Assembly (NCBI RefSeq): GCF_024628865.1
Contig: NZ_CP102384.1
Span: 4,041,001-4,105,000, forward strand
DNA length: 64,000 nt
Direction of reading: 5' to 3'
DNA from: Sphingopyxis sp. DBS4
Lineage (GTDB): Bacteria; Pseudomonadota; Alphaproteobacteria; Sphingomonadales; Sphingomonadaceae
In this document: positions 1 to 7,664 of the stretch, piece by piece
Position numbering within the stretch: position 1 is the first letter of the stretch
How the letters are laid out: each line of letters opens with the position of its first letter
Position numbers and translations under genes: made by a program
The notes under the pieces: model-generated
What the model saw: only the letters and a program-made list of their open reading frames with translations
Database searches by the model: none
Told to the model about the DNA's origin: nothing

Positions 1-587
1 CCATAGACCGCCGGACGTTCGAGAAAGGCATAGCAGCTCATGAGGCCGCCCATGCTCGATCCCATGATCACGGTGTCGTTGCGCCCCGGACGAGTCCGCA
101 GCGTCGCGTCGACCCATGATTTCAGAGGCCCCGCAAGCCAGTCGAGATAGGCGTCCGACAGAATCGGACCGCCCGCCGCCGCCGCCATAGAAGCGGCAAT
201 ATCGGGCGCCGCGAGCCGGTACGCGCTCGCCGGAAGATACTGGCGATAGCGATCCACGCCCGGCGCCCAGATACCGACGATGATATGCGGCTCGGCTCCT
301 CGCTTCATGGCCGCCAGCATGGCGCGGTCCGCCTCCCATATCTTCCCGAAGTTCGACGACGCCCGATCGAAGAGATTATGGCCATCGTGCATATAGACGA
401 CCGGATAGCGACGGACGCCCTTGTCGTAGCCGGGTGGCAGCCAGATCGTCAGGCGTTGCTCGGGCAATCCGGCAGCGAAGACATGATCATATTGGAGAAG
501 ACGGCCGCGATCGGCGGCTTCGGCAGGCAGGGCGAGCAGCGCCCACAGCGCCATCAGCGCCGCCACCAGGTGCCGCCGGATCGTCAT
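1..587 (-). CDS. Putative alpha/beta-hydrolase esterase (partial, C-terminus off window)
   Basis: This is the last visible gene of the minus-strand operon; the window edge cuts it, leaving about 195 residues. The protein starts MTIRRHLVAALMALWALLAL, a signal peptide ending near AEA, so it is probably periplasmic. It then shows VVYMHDGHNLFD and a nucleophile elbow GSSMGG, both typical of the putative-esterase (COG2819, esterase D-like) family. Its ATG overlaps the stop of the upstream GH97 gene (ATGA), so translation is probably coupled. In such loci this esterase is thought to remove acyl groups from sugars or act on oligosaccharides; that role is inferred from context. The catalytic Asp and His lie outside the window. 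Confidence 0.8.
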   Translation of the reverse strand, partial: MTIRRHLVAALMALWALLALPAEAADRGRLLQYDHVFAAGLPEQRLTIWLPPGYDKGVRRYPVVYMHDGHNLFDRASSNFGKIWEADRAMLAAMKRGAEPHIIVGIWAPGVDRYRQYLPASAYRLAAPDIAASMAAAAGGPILSDAYLDWLAGPLKSWVDATLRTRPGRNDTVIMGSSMGGLMSCYAFLERPAVY

Positions 588-2626
588 CGTCCGGGATGCA
601 GGCGCATGGCCGCTCCCCCGCCCGGAGCGAGCCACAGGCGGTACGTGTCGCCCTTTTTCACCCGGATATTGTCATAGGCGATGCGGTGCCGGGCGTCGGT
701 GAGATAGGTTGCGCCTTCGCCATCCTTGTAGATGGTTGCCGTATAGGTCTTGCCGGGATCGAGGAAGTCGAACCGCAGCGACAGCGTCCGCTCGGTCGCA
801 TCGTTGACGCCGCCGACATACCAGTCGGCGCTTGCGCGGTCCTTGCGGGCAAAGATCGCATAGTCGCCGACTTCTCCGGCAATCAATTTGCTCTCGGACC
901 AATCGGCAGGGACTTTGGAAATGAAGTCGAGTTCGCGCGGATGCGCCTCGAGGTTTTCGATGAAGTCCGCGGCCATCTGGATGGGAGAATATATCGCAAG
1001 GTAGAGCCCAAGCTGCTTCGCAAGCGTCGAGGCCAGCGGCGCCTTGTTTGCGCCCTCGAGGCTGAGCACGCCGGGGGTGAAATCCATCGGTCCGGATAGC
1101 ATGCGCGTGTACACCAGCGTCGGCTCGTGATCGGGGCCGTTGGCGAAGGCGCCCCAGGCGTTATATTCCATGCCTCGCGCACCTTCGCGCGCGACCCAGT
1201 TCGGGTACGTGCGGCGAAGGCCGGTGTCCTTCACGGGTTCGTGAGGGTTGACCGCGATCTTGTACCGGGCCGCCGTCTCGACGACCTTGAGATGATGTTC
1301 GACCTGCCGCTGGCCGTCGTGCCACTCCATGCGGGTTTCGCCAGGCGCATCGCCGGGTGCGATGATCCCGCCCGCGTCGGCAACATAACCGGTCTTGACG
1401 GCTTTGACGCCAAGCCTTCCATACAGCCTCATCGCATCTTCGAGCTGCGCCTCATAAACGGCTATGTTTCCGCCCGTCTCGTGATGACCGATCAGCGTCA
1501 CGCCCTTGCGCTTCGCATAATCGGTCACCGCCGCGAGGTCGAAATCCGCGGTCGGCTGGGTAAAGCTGAATTTGTCGCCATGGCCGAACCAGTTTCCGTC
1601 CCAGCCCTTGTTCCAGCCTTCCACCAGAACCCCGCCGAACCCGTGTTTCGCGGCAAAATCGATATAGTCCTTGGTTCTCTGGGTCGTCGCACCATGCTTC
1701 GGCCCCTCGGCCCAGCTCCAGTCCCCACGGATCATGCCCCACCAGATTCCGACATATTTCATCGGCTTCACCCAACTGACGTCCCCGAGCTTGTTCGGCT
1801 CGTTCAGGTTGAGTTCGAGGTCGTTTTCGACGAGACCCGCCGCCGAATCCGCGATCCTGATCGTCCGCCATGGCGTCGCGAAGGGCAGATCGCGCGTGAC
1901 GCGCGGTCCGCGCGACGACGGCGACAGGGTGGCGCGAAACTTCTGCCCTTCAGCGCGCTTGAGCCACATGCCCGCATAGTCGACCAGCGCGGCCTCGTGA
2001 AAGGCGAGATGCGTCCCGTCGTCGAGGCGCATGGTCAACGGCGTGTGCGCCGTGGCGACGGCGTCGATCGGCGTTTTCTGGTAGACCTGCTCATAGCGGT
2101 TCCATTCGCCGCCGGTAATCCACCAGGCCGTCCCTTGGGGTACGATGTCGAACTCGGTGAATTCGTCGGCGATATGCGCTGTCTTGAAGCCGGGTTGTTC
2201 GGGCAACTCGTAGCGGAAGCCGATGCCGTCGTCGAAAAGCCGGAAGCGAAGGTTCATCGCGTGGCCGCCCCAGCTCTCGTCTTGCCGGAACCGGACCAGC
2301 AGTTCGTTGTGCACATCGCGGATGAAGCGGCGTTCGCCCCACGGTTGCTCCCAACGCGTATCGGAACGCTTGCGCTCGCTGTCGACGATCGAGAAGCCGC
2401 GTTGCAATCCGATGCCGTCCGTCAGGATGAACCCGAGTTTCGAGGGCGCGATGAGCAGCTTGCCCCGCCGCGACAGCGACCATGTCGGTCGCTGGTCGCC
2501 GTCGGTGGACACCGTCAGAACGATGCTGCCGTCGGGCGAGGTGGCGGTTTGCGTCGCCGGCGCCGGCTGGGCGAGGAGGGGAACCGGGGCGAACGAAACA
2601 AAGGCGGCCAGAGCCAGACGGCGCAT
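584..2626 (-). CDS. Glycoside hydrolase family 97 (SusB-like alpha-glucosidase)
   Basis: A 680-residue exported enzyme. The chosen ATG begins MRRLALAAFVSFAPVPLLA, a signal peptide; it overlaps the previous gene's TGA, whereas a start 17 codons upstream would lie inside that gene. The fold order fits GH97: an N-terminal beta-sandwich, a central barrel from about residue 290 (KYVGIWWGM, GFGGVLVEGWN), then a C-terminal sheet domain. The Glu-bearing segments VNPHEPVKDTG and REGARGMEYNAWG match regions that hold catalytic and calcium-binding glutamates in SusB. Inverting GH97 enzymes release glucose from the non-reducing ends of malto-oligosaccharides. It sits between alpha-glucosidase and esterase genes with no gaps, so it belongs to the maltodextrin operon. 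Family assignment is firm; exact linkage preference is not. Confidence 0.93.
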   Translation of the reverse strand: MRRLALAAFVSFAPVPLLAQPAPATQTATSPDGSIVLTVSTDGDQRPTWSLSRRGKLLIAPSKLGFILTDGIGLQRGFSIVDSERKRSDTRWEQPWGERRFIRDVHNELLVRFRQDESWGGHAMNLRFRLFDDGIGFRYELPEQPGFKTAHIADEFTEFDIVPQGTAWWITGGEWNRYEQVYQKTPIDAVATAHTPLTMRLDDGTHLAFHEAALVDYAGMWLKRAEGQKFRATLSPSSRGPRVTRDLPFATPWRTIRIADSAAGLVENDLELNLNEPNKLGDVSWVKPMKYVGIWWGMIRGDWSWAEGPKHGATTQRTKDYIDFAAKHGFGGVLVEGWNKGWDGNWFGHGDKFSFTQPTADFDLAAVTDYAKRKGVTLIGHHETGGNIAVYEAQLEDAMRLYGRLGVKAVKTGYVADAGGIIAPGDAPGETRMEWHDGQRQVEHHLKVVETAARYKIAVNPHEPVKDTGLRRTYPNWVAREGARGMEYNAWGAFANGPDHEPTLVYTRMLSGPMDFTPGVLSLEGANKAPLASTLAKQLGLYLAIYSPIQMAADFIENLEAHPRELDFISKVPADWSESKLIAGEVGDYAIFARKDRASADWYVGGVNDATERTLSLRFDFLDPGKTYTATIYKDGEGATYLTDARHRIAYDNIRVKKGDTYRLWLAPGGGAAMRLHPGR

Positions 2627-4272
2627 CACATATCTCCTTGGACGTTCAGCCAGAGCGCGCCGCAGGGCGGCAGACAATCGATGGTGGCTCCGTTGAGCGC
2701 CACGACCGGCGTGCCGACACCCGCGTGCCCGGAAATGTCGATTGTTCCATTTCCAAGATTGAAGAGGCAGCGAAGGTGATCGTCCCTGGCAATTCGGTCA
2801 AAGGCGAGCAGATCGCCCTCGGTTATCCAGTTCCGGTTATCGCCCGCGCGGAGGGCCGGGTACCCGGCGCGCAGCGCCACAAGTCGACGCGTCAGATGCA
2901 GCAGCGAGGCCGGATCATCCTCTTGCCGGTCGACCGCGAGCGCCGCATGTGCCGCGCCCAGCGGCAACCAAGGCTCAGCGCTGGAAAAGCCCGCATGGGC
3001 CGTGCCGCCCTCCCACGGGAGCGGCGTGCGCGCGCCGTCGCGCGACAAGGTAAGCGGCCAATTCTTGAGAGCCTCGGGATCCTTGATCAGTTCGAAAGGT
3101 ATGTCGACCTGGTCCAGTCCCAATTCCTCGCCGTTGTAAATGATGATGTTGCCGCGCAGCGCACAAAGCAGCGCCATCTTCATTCGTGCATAGGCCGCGC
3201 GGTCGGCGCCGGGCGGAGTCCAGCGGGAGAGAGCTCGCGGCGCATCGTGATTTTCGAAGGCCCAGCTTGGCCAGCCGGTCCCGGGCGCATCGGGCCATTG
3301 CTCCGCCGCCTCGCGAACGAGCTTCGGGGTCAGCTGGTCCGCATAGAGGAAATCGAAGCCATAGGCGCTGTTGAGCCGGTGCCCGCCGGCGGTAAACTGC
3401 CGCATCTCGCGCACCGCGTCGTCGCCGCCGACCTCCGCAACAGTGAACCTGTCGGCATAGCGATCGGTAAGCGCCCGAATCCGTTCGAGAAACAACGGGA
3501 TGTCGGGGTGCGACTGGTTGTAGATTTTTTGCTGGAAATCGAAGGGCCGCGTCCGGACCTTGTTCGAGGGCGCCGCCGGCGGATTGTCGCGAAGTTCGGG
3601 ATCGTGCATCGCGAAATTGATCGCGTCGATACGAAAGCCGTCGACCCCCCGGTCGAGCCAGAATTGCACGACGTCGAGCAGGGCCTGTTGCACGTCGGGG
3701 TTATGCCCGTTGAGCTGCGGCTGCGAGCCTAGGAAATTATGGAGATAATATTGGCCGCGGCGCGCGTCCCACGTCCAGGCGGGGCCCCCGAACACCGACT
3801 GCCAATTGGTCGGCGGCGTACCGTCGGGCCGCGCGTCCGCCCAAACATACCAGTCGGCCTTCGAATTCTCGCGGCTCGTGCGGCTTTCGGCGAACCAGGC
3901 ATGGCGATCCGACGTGTGGGCAAAAACCAGGTCGGTGGTTACCTTCAGACCAAGCGCGTGCGCGCGGGCGATGAGTGCATCGAAATCGTCGAGAGTCCCG
4001 AAAATCGGATCGACGCCGCGATAGTCGGAAATATCATATCCGAAGTCGTCCATCGGCGAAGGGTAGAAGGGAGAAAGCCAGATCGCATCGACACCGAGGG
4101 ACGCGATATAGTCGAGCCGGGCAGTAATGCCGGCAAGGTCCCCAACCCCGTCGCCGTTCGAATCGGCGAAGCTACGCGGATAGACCTGATATATGACGGC
4201 ACCCTTCCACCAAGGCGGAGAGGCTTCGGTACAGCTATGCGGGTCTTTTGCGAGGGGCTGGTTTATCGTCAC
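2626..4272 (-). CDS. GH13 alpha-glucosidase
   Basis: A 548-residue GH13 enzyme without an obvious signal peptide, so probably cytoplasmic. The GTG start lies 12 bases after the amylase stop. GH13 motifs appear in order: DYIASLGVDAIWLSPFYPSP near the N-terminus, DLVFAHTSD (region I), GVDGFRIDAINF with the nucleophile Asp, TVAEVGG with the acid/base Glu, and FENHDAPR (region IV). The length and the DFGYDISDY segment fit oligo-1,6-glucosidase/alpha-glucosidase subfamilies such as GH13_23. It should cleave short malto-oligosaccharides to glucose after MFS-mediated uptake. Its TGA overlaps the GH97 ATG (TGATG), indicating coupling. Confidence 0.95.
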   Translation of the reverse strand: MTINQPLAKDPHSCTEASPPWWKGAVIYQVYPRSFADSNGDGVGDLAGITARLDYIASLGVDAIWLSPFYPSPMDDFGYDISDYRGVDPIFGTLDDFDALIARAHALGLKVTTDLVFAHTSDRHAWFAESRTSRENSKADWYVWADARPDGTPPTNWQSVFGGPAWTWDARRGQYYLHNFLGSQPQLNGHNPDVQQALLDVVQFWLDRGVDGFRIDAINFAMHDPELRDNPPAAPSNKVRTRPFDFQQKIYNQSHPDIPLFLERIRALTDRYADRFTVAEVGGDDAVREMRQFTAGGHRLNSAYGFDFLYADQLTPKLVREAAEQWPDAPGTGWPSWAFENHDAPRALSRWTPPGADRAAYARMKMALLCALRGNIIIYNGEELGLDQVDIPFELIKDPEALKNWPLTLSRDGARTPLPWEGGTAHAGFSSAEPWLPLGAAHAALAVDRQEDDPASLLHLTRRLVALRAGYPALRAGDNRNWITEGDLLAFDRIARDDHLRCLFNLGNGTIDISGHAGVGTPVVALNGATIDCLPPCGALWLNVQGDM

Positions 4273-4284
4273 TGTTGTTTTCGC

Positions 4285-6087
4285 TTATTCGCCGGCCTGG
4301 CAGATCAAGGTGCCGAAGGCCGGGACGGTGATGGCAAGGGTGCCGGGCGCGGCGGAGGCTGCCGGACAATTGCCTGAAAGCGCCTCGAAGGCCCGGCTTT
4401 TCATATCCACCGCGATGTTAGCGGACAATTGCGTTGTAGACGTATTGAAGGCGAGCACGACCTCGCGGCCGGTGTCGGGATCGAAGCGCGACACGGCTAA
4501 CAGACCGCCCTTGTCCGAGAAGGCCCGCACCGTCGTGGATCCGCGCATGAGCGCCGGTGTGTGCCGGCGAATAGCACTGAGCGTCGCGATATGGCGATAC
4601 AGCGGATGGCTGGCGTCGAAGTTCGCGGTCGCGGTCGTGGCGTTGCTGCCGACGAGATCATTATCGTTGTAGACGGCGACTTTCGAGGCGAACATGTCTT
4701 CGCGCGCGAGCTGGTCGTTGCCGTCCGACAGGAAGCCCTGCTCGTCGCCATAGTAGATGGTGGGGATGCCACGCAGGGTGAGTAGCATGCTGTGCGCGAG
4801 CTTGACGCGGGCCAGAAGCTCTGCCTCGTCCGCTTCGGGGTTCGCCTGTTTCACGAAGGTCGCGACACGGCCCATGTCATGATTGCCGAGGAAGGTCGGC
4901 AATGTCAGCGCGGCGCGCGCGCCGCCCTTGTAGAGGATGTCGCCGTCGAACAGGCGGGCAAATTGGTCGGTCCCCTTCGTTCCGCTCGCCGCGTCGATCG
5001 CGGCCCGGGCGAAGGCGAAATCGAGCACCGCGGGAAGTCCGGCGGAATGCGTATAGGCCGCCAGCGCACCGGGATCGAGCGCGTCGATGTAAATTTCCCC
5101 GAAGATATGGAAATTGGGAATTCCGCGGGCCCGCGCACGCGCCTGCATCGCGGGGACGAAGGCTTGCCAGAATTCCGGGTTCACATGCTTGGCGGTATCG
5201 ATGCGAAAGCCGTCGATGCCGAACTCGTCGATCCACCGTCCGTATATTTCGATAAAGCCCTTAATGACTTCGGGATTCTCGGTCGCCAGATCGTCGAGTC
5301 CTGCAAAATCACCGTAGAGGGCGGACTCGCCGACCCAGTCGCTGTTGCCACGATTATGATAATAGACCGGATCGTTGAGCCACGCGGGGGCCTTGCTGTG
5401 TTCCTCGCCCTTCGGGACGAACGGCTGATAGGCGAAAGAGGGGTCCACGAGCTTCGACCAGTTATCGGGGCTCGGATCGCGGTCACCTGCGAAACCGGGA
5501 TTAATCGCCGGTCCGTCGACCCCTCCACGCCGCGCAAAGGGATAGTCGGCGAGGCTGCGGTAACGATAGCTCGACGCATCGCCATCGCGATACTGGATAA
5601 CATCGGCCGTGTGGTTGGTGATAATGTCCATATAGACCTTCATCCCGCGCGCATGAGCGGCGTCGACGAAGGCTTTGAACTCGGCATTGGAGCCGAAATG
5701 CGGGTCTACGCTCGTGAAATCGGTGACCCAATAGCCATGATAACCAGCGCTTTCGTCGCCTTTCGGTCCCTGCACCGGCTTGTTGCGGAAAATCGGCGCG
5801 AACCAGATCGCGGTGGCGCCGAGACCCTCGATATAATCGAGCCGTCGCGTAAGCCCGGCAAGATCGCCGCCATGATAAAATCCCTTCGCGGTCGGATCAT
5901 AACCGGTCGCAAGACGATCGCCTTTCAGCCCGCCGCGATCGTTCGACCGGTCGCCATTTTCGAAACGGTCGGGCAGCACGAAATAGATGATGTCGTCGGA
6001 GACGGGACGCGAGCGCGCATCTTCCGCAGCCGCCGGTGCGGGAAGCGAAGCGACAAGCATCGCGAGCGGAACGAACCAACGGATCAT
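4285..6087 (-). CDS. Secreted GH13 alpha-amylase / cyclomaltodextrinase-like
   Basis: A 600-residue protein. The chosen ATG gives the signal peptide MIRWFVPLAMLVASLPAPA followed by AAEDARS; the longer open frame to 6273 would run deep into the upstream gene. GH13 signatures are ITNHTAD (region I), FGIDGFRIDTAKH with the nucleophile Asp, FHIFGEIY with the acid/base Glu and FLGNHDMGR (region IV). A C-terminal beta domain with a GNCPA...LICQAGE end follows. It probably acts in the periplasm or outside the cell on maltodextrins imported by the TonB receptor. Its ATG overlaps the stop of the halogenase-like gene (ATGA). Confidence 0.94.
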   Translation of the reverse strand: MIRWFVPLAMLVASLPAPAAAEDARSRPVSDDIIYFVLPDRFENGDRSNDRGGLKGDRLATGYDPTAKGFYHGGDLAGLTRRLDYIEGLGATAIWFAPIFRNKPVQGPKGDESAGYHGYWVTDFTSVDPHFGSNAEFKAFVDAAHARGMKVYMDIITNHTADVIQYRDGDASSYRYRSLADYPFARRGGVDGPAINPGFAGDRDPSPDNWSKLVDPSFAYQPFVPKGEEHSKAPAWLNDPVYYHNRGNSDWVGESALYGDFAGLDDLATENPEVIKGFIEIYGRWIDEFGIDGFRIDTAKHVNPEFWQAFVPAMQARARARGIPNFHIFGEIYIDALDPGALAAYTHSAGLPAVLDFAFARAAIDAASGTKGTDQFARLFDGDILYKGGARAALTLPTFLGNHDMGRVATFVKQANPEADEAELLARVKLAHSMLLTLRGIPTIYYGDEQGFLSDGNDQLAREDMFASKVAVYNDNDLVGSNATTATANFDASHPLYRHIATLSAIRRHTPALMRGSTTVRAFSDKGGLLAVSRFDPDTGREVVLAFNTSTTQLSANIAVDMKSRAFEALSGNCPAASAAPGTLAITVPAFGTLICQAGE

Positions 6088-7580
6088 GCAGCAACTCCTG
6101 CGGGACGCGCCGCGGCAAGGAAGGCGTCGTAATTTTCCATCTGCGCGACTTCGCGCTCGATCGTCAGCGAGATGCCGGCTATAAATTGCGCTAGCTCGGC
6201 CGGTTCGAGACTGTCGGCAAGCGGATGCCAGCGCAGGGGCTCGACCGCTTGTCCGACCAGCACCTGCAGCCATCCCGATTCGGTGAAAAGCTCTTCATGT
6301 TCGCGGAAGATCAGGCCTTGCGCGCGGAAGAGGTCGATTTTGGCTGCAAGGGTGTCGGGAACGTCCATTTCCGCCCGGTCCCGCCAATAGGGCGTGTCCC
6401 GCCGCTCGGTCGCCTTGAAATGAAGAATGATGAAATCGCGGATACGCTCCCATTCGAAGTCGCTCTGCCGATTGAATTCCGCGGCGACCGCAGGGTCGGC
6501 GGCGCCTGACGGGAGCATTTTGACGAGCCGCGAAATTCCAGCCTGAACAAGGTGGATGCTCGTCGATTCCAGCGGTTCCATGAAACCGCTCGCAAGGCCG
6601 AGCGCCACGACATTGCGGTTCCACATCCGCCGTCGCTTGCCGCTGACGAAACGCAGCTGGTTGGGCTCCGCCTGCGCCGCGCCGTCGAGATCGGAGAGCA
6701 GCGTATCCAGGGCAGCATCGTCGCCGATATGCGCCGAGCAATAGACATAGCCGTTGCCGATGCGGTGCTGGAGCGGAATGCGCCATTGCCAGCCGGCATC
6801 GCGTGCCGTGGCGCCGGTCCACGGAAGCTGCGGCACCGTACCGTGGGCGCAGGGCACCGCCACAGCGCGATCGTTAAGCAGCCAGCGCGACCAATCTTCG
6901 TACCCGCTCGCCAGCGCGCCCTCGATCAGCAATCCGCGAAAGCCAGAGCAGTCGATAAAGAAATCGCCGTCGAACCGCCGTCCGTCGTCCAGCGTCACGC
7001 CGGCGACGTCGCCGCGCTGCGGATCAAGGCGCACCTCGCCGATCCTGCCTTCGATGCGCTCGACGCCGCCCGCCTCGGCGCGGCGCCTGAGGAAGGCCGC
7101 GTACAGCGCTGCATCGAAGTGGTAGGCATAGGGCATTTCGAGGAGGTAGCGCGATGTGCGGGGCGCGCCCCGCTGCATCCGGCGCGCGCGCGCCGCCCGC
7201 TCGTTCAGCGAATAATGGTCCAGACTTTCGGCCAGTCCCGCGGCGCGCGCGCGCAGCCAATAATGGTGGAAATCGACCAGCCCCAGACCGCGGCCTATCG
7301 CCCCGAAAGCGTGCATGTAGCGATGGCCGACGCGCGTCCAGTCGCGAAACTCGATCCCGAGCTTGATCGTTCCCTGCGTCGCCGCCAGAAATTCATCTTC
7401 GTCGATGCCGAGCGCATCGTTGAAAAGCCGGATTTGGGGGATCGTCGCCTCGCCGACGCCGACCGTTCCGATTTCATCGGACTCGACCAGCCGCACCGAC
7501 CAGTCGCGCGGCAGGAACCGCCGCAGGCAGGCGGCCGCCATCCAGCCTGCCGTCCCGCCCCCGATGATCATCAACCGCAT
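6084..7580 (-). CDS. Tryptophan halogenase-like flavoprotein
   Basis: A 498-residue flavin-dependent halogenase-family protein. The start chosen gives MRLMIIGGGTAGWMAAACL, with the FAD-binding GGGTAGWMAA motif at the very N-terminus. Other family marks include VGVGEATIPQ, a GWQWRIPLQHR segment (the WxWxIP-type motif) and SGFMEPLESTSIHL with NxxS-type contacts. Homologues occur again and again beside TonB receptors in sugar-use loci of Sphingomonas, Caulobacter and Xanthomonas, where no halogenation substrate is known. Its role here is therefore open; it could modify a carbohydrate-linked compound or have lost halogenase activity. It follows the receptor gene after an 84-base gap that holds two hairpins. 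Confidence 0.9.
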   Translation of the reverse strand: MRLMIIGGGTAGWMAAACLRRFLPRDWSVRLVESDEIGTVGVGEATIPQIRLFNDALGIDEDEFLAATQGTIKLGIEFRDWTRVGHRYMHAFGAIGRGLGLVDFHHYWLRARAAGLAESLDHYSLNERAARARRMQRGAPRTSRYLLEMPYAYHFDAALYAAFLRRRAEAGGVERIEGRIGEVRLDPQRGDVAGVTLDDGRRFDGDFFIDCSGFRGLLIEGALASGYEDWSRWLLNDRAVAVPCAHGTVPQLPWTGATARDAGWQWRIPLQHRIGNGYVYCSAHIGDDAALDTLLSDLDGAAQAEPNQLRFVSGKRRRMWNRNVVALGLASGFMEPLESTSIHLVQAGISRLVKMLPSGAADPAVAAEFNRQSDFEWERIRDFIILHFKATERRDTPYWRDRAEMDVPDTLAAKIDLFRAQGLIFREHEELFTESGWLQVLVGQAVEPLRWHPLADSLEPAELAQFIAGISLTIEREVAQMENYDAFLAAARPAGVAA

Positions 7581-7596
7581 GGCGATCCTTTGACCA

Positions 7597-7651
7597 GCGC
7601 CGCCCCGGCGGCGCAACAAAATGATGGGAGCGGCGCGACCCTGCCGCTCCC
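7597..7651 (-). terminator. Two GC-rich hairpins after the receptor gene (possible attenuator)
   Basis: Between the receptor stop and the halogenase-like start lie two perfect inverted repeats. One pairs 7643-7651 with 7626-7634 (9-bp arms, 8-nt loop) and the other pairs 7607-7614 with 7597-7604 (8-bp arms, 2-nt loop). On the minus strand the first is followed by ATCATTTTGTT, a weak T-rich tract. This could be a leaky terminator that keeps receptor mRNA higher than the enzyme genes, or it could protect 3' ends. Confidence 0.55.
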
Positions 7652-7664
7652 ACCCAGGGAGGGT

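Noticed and set aside
1127..2779. A long plus-strand frame opposite the GH97 gene
   Set aside because: High-GC antisense shadow without motifs; the opposite strand encodes a clear GH97 enzyme.
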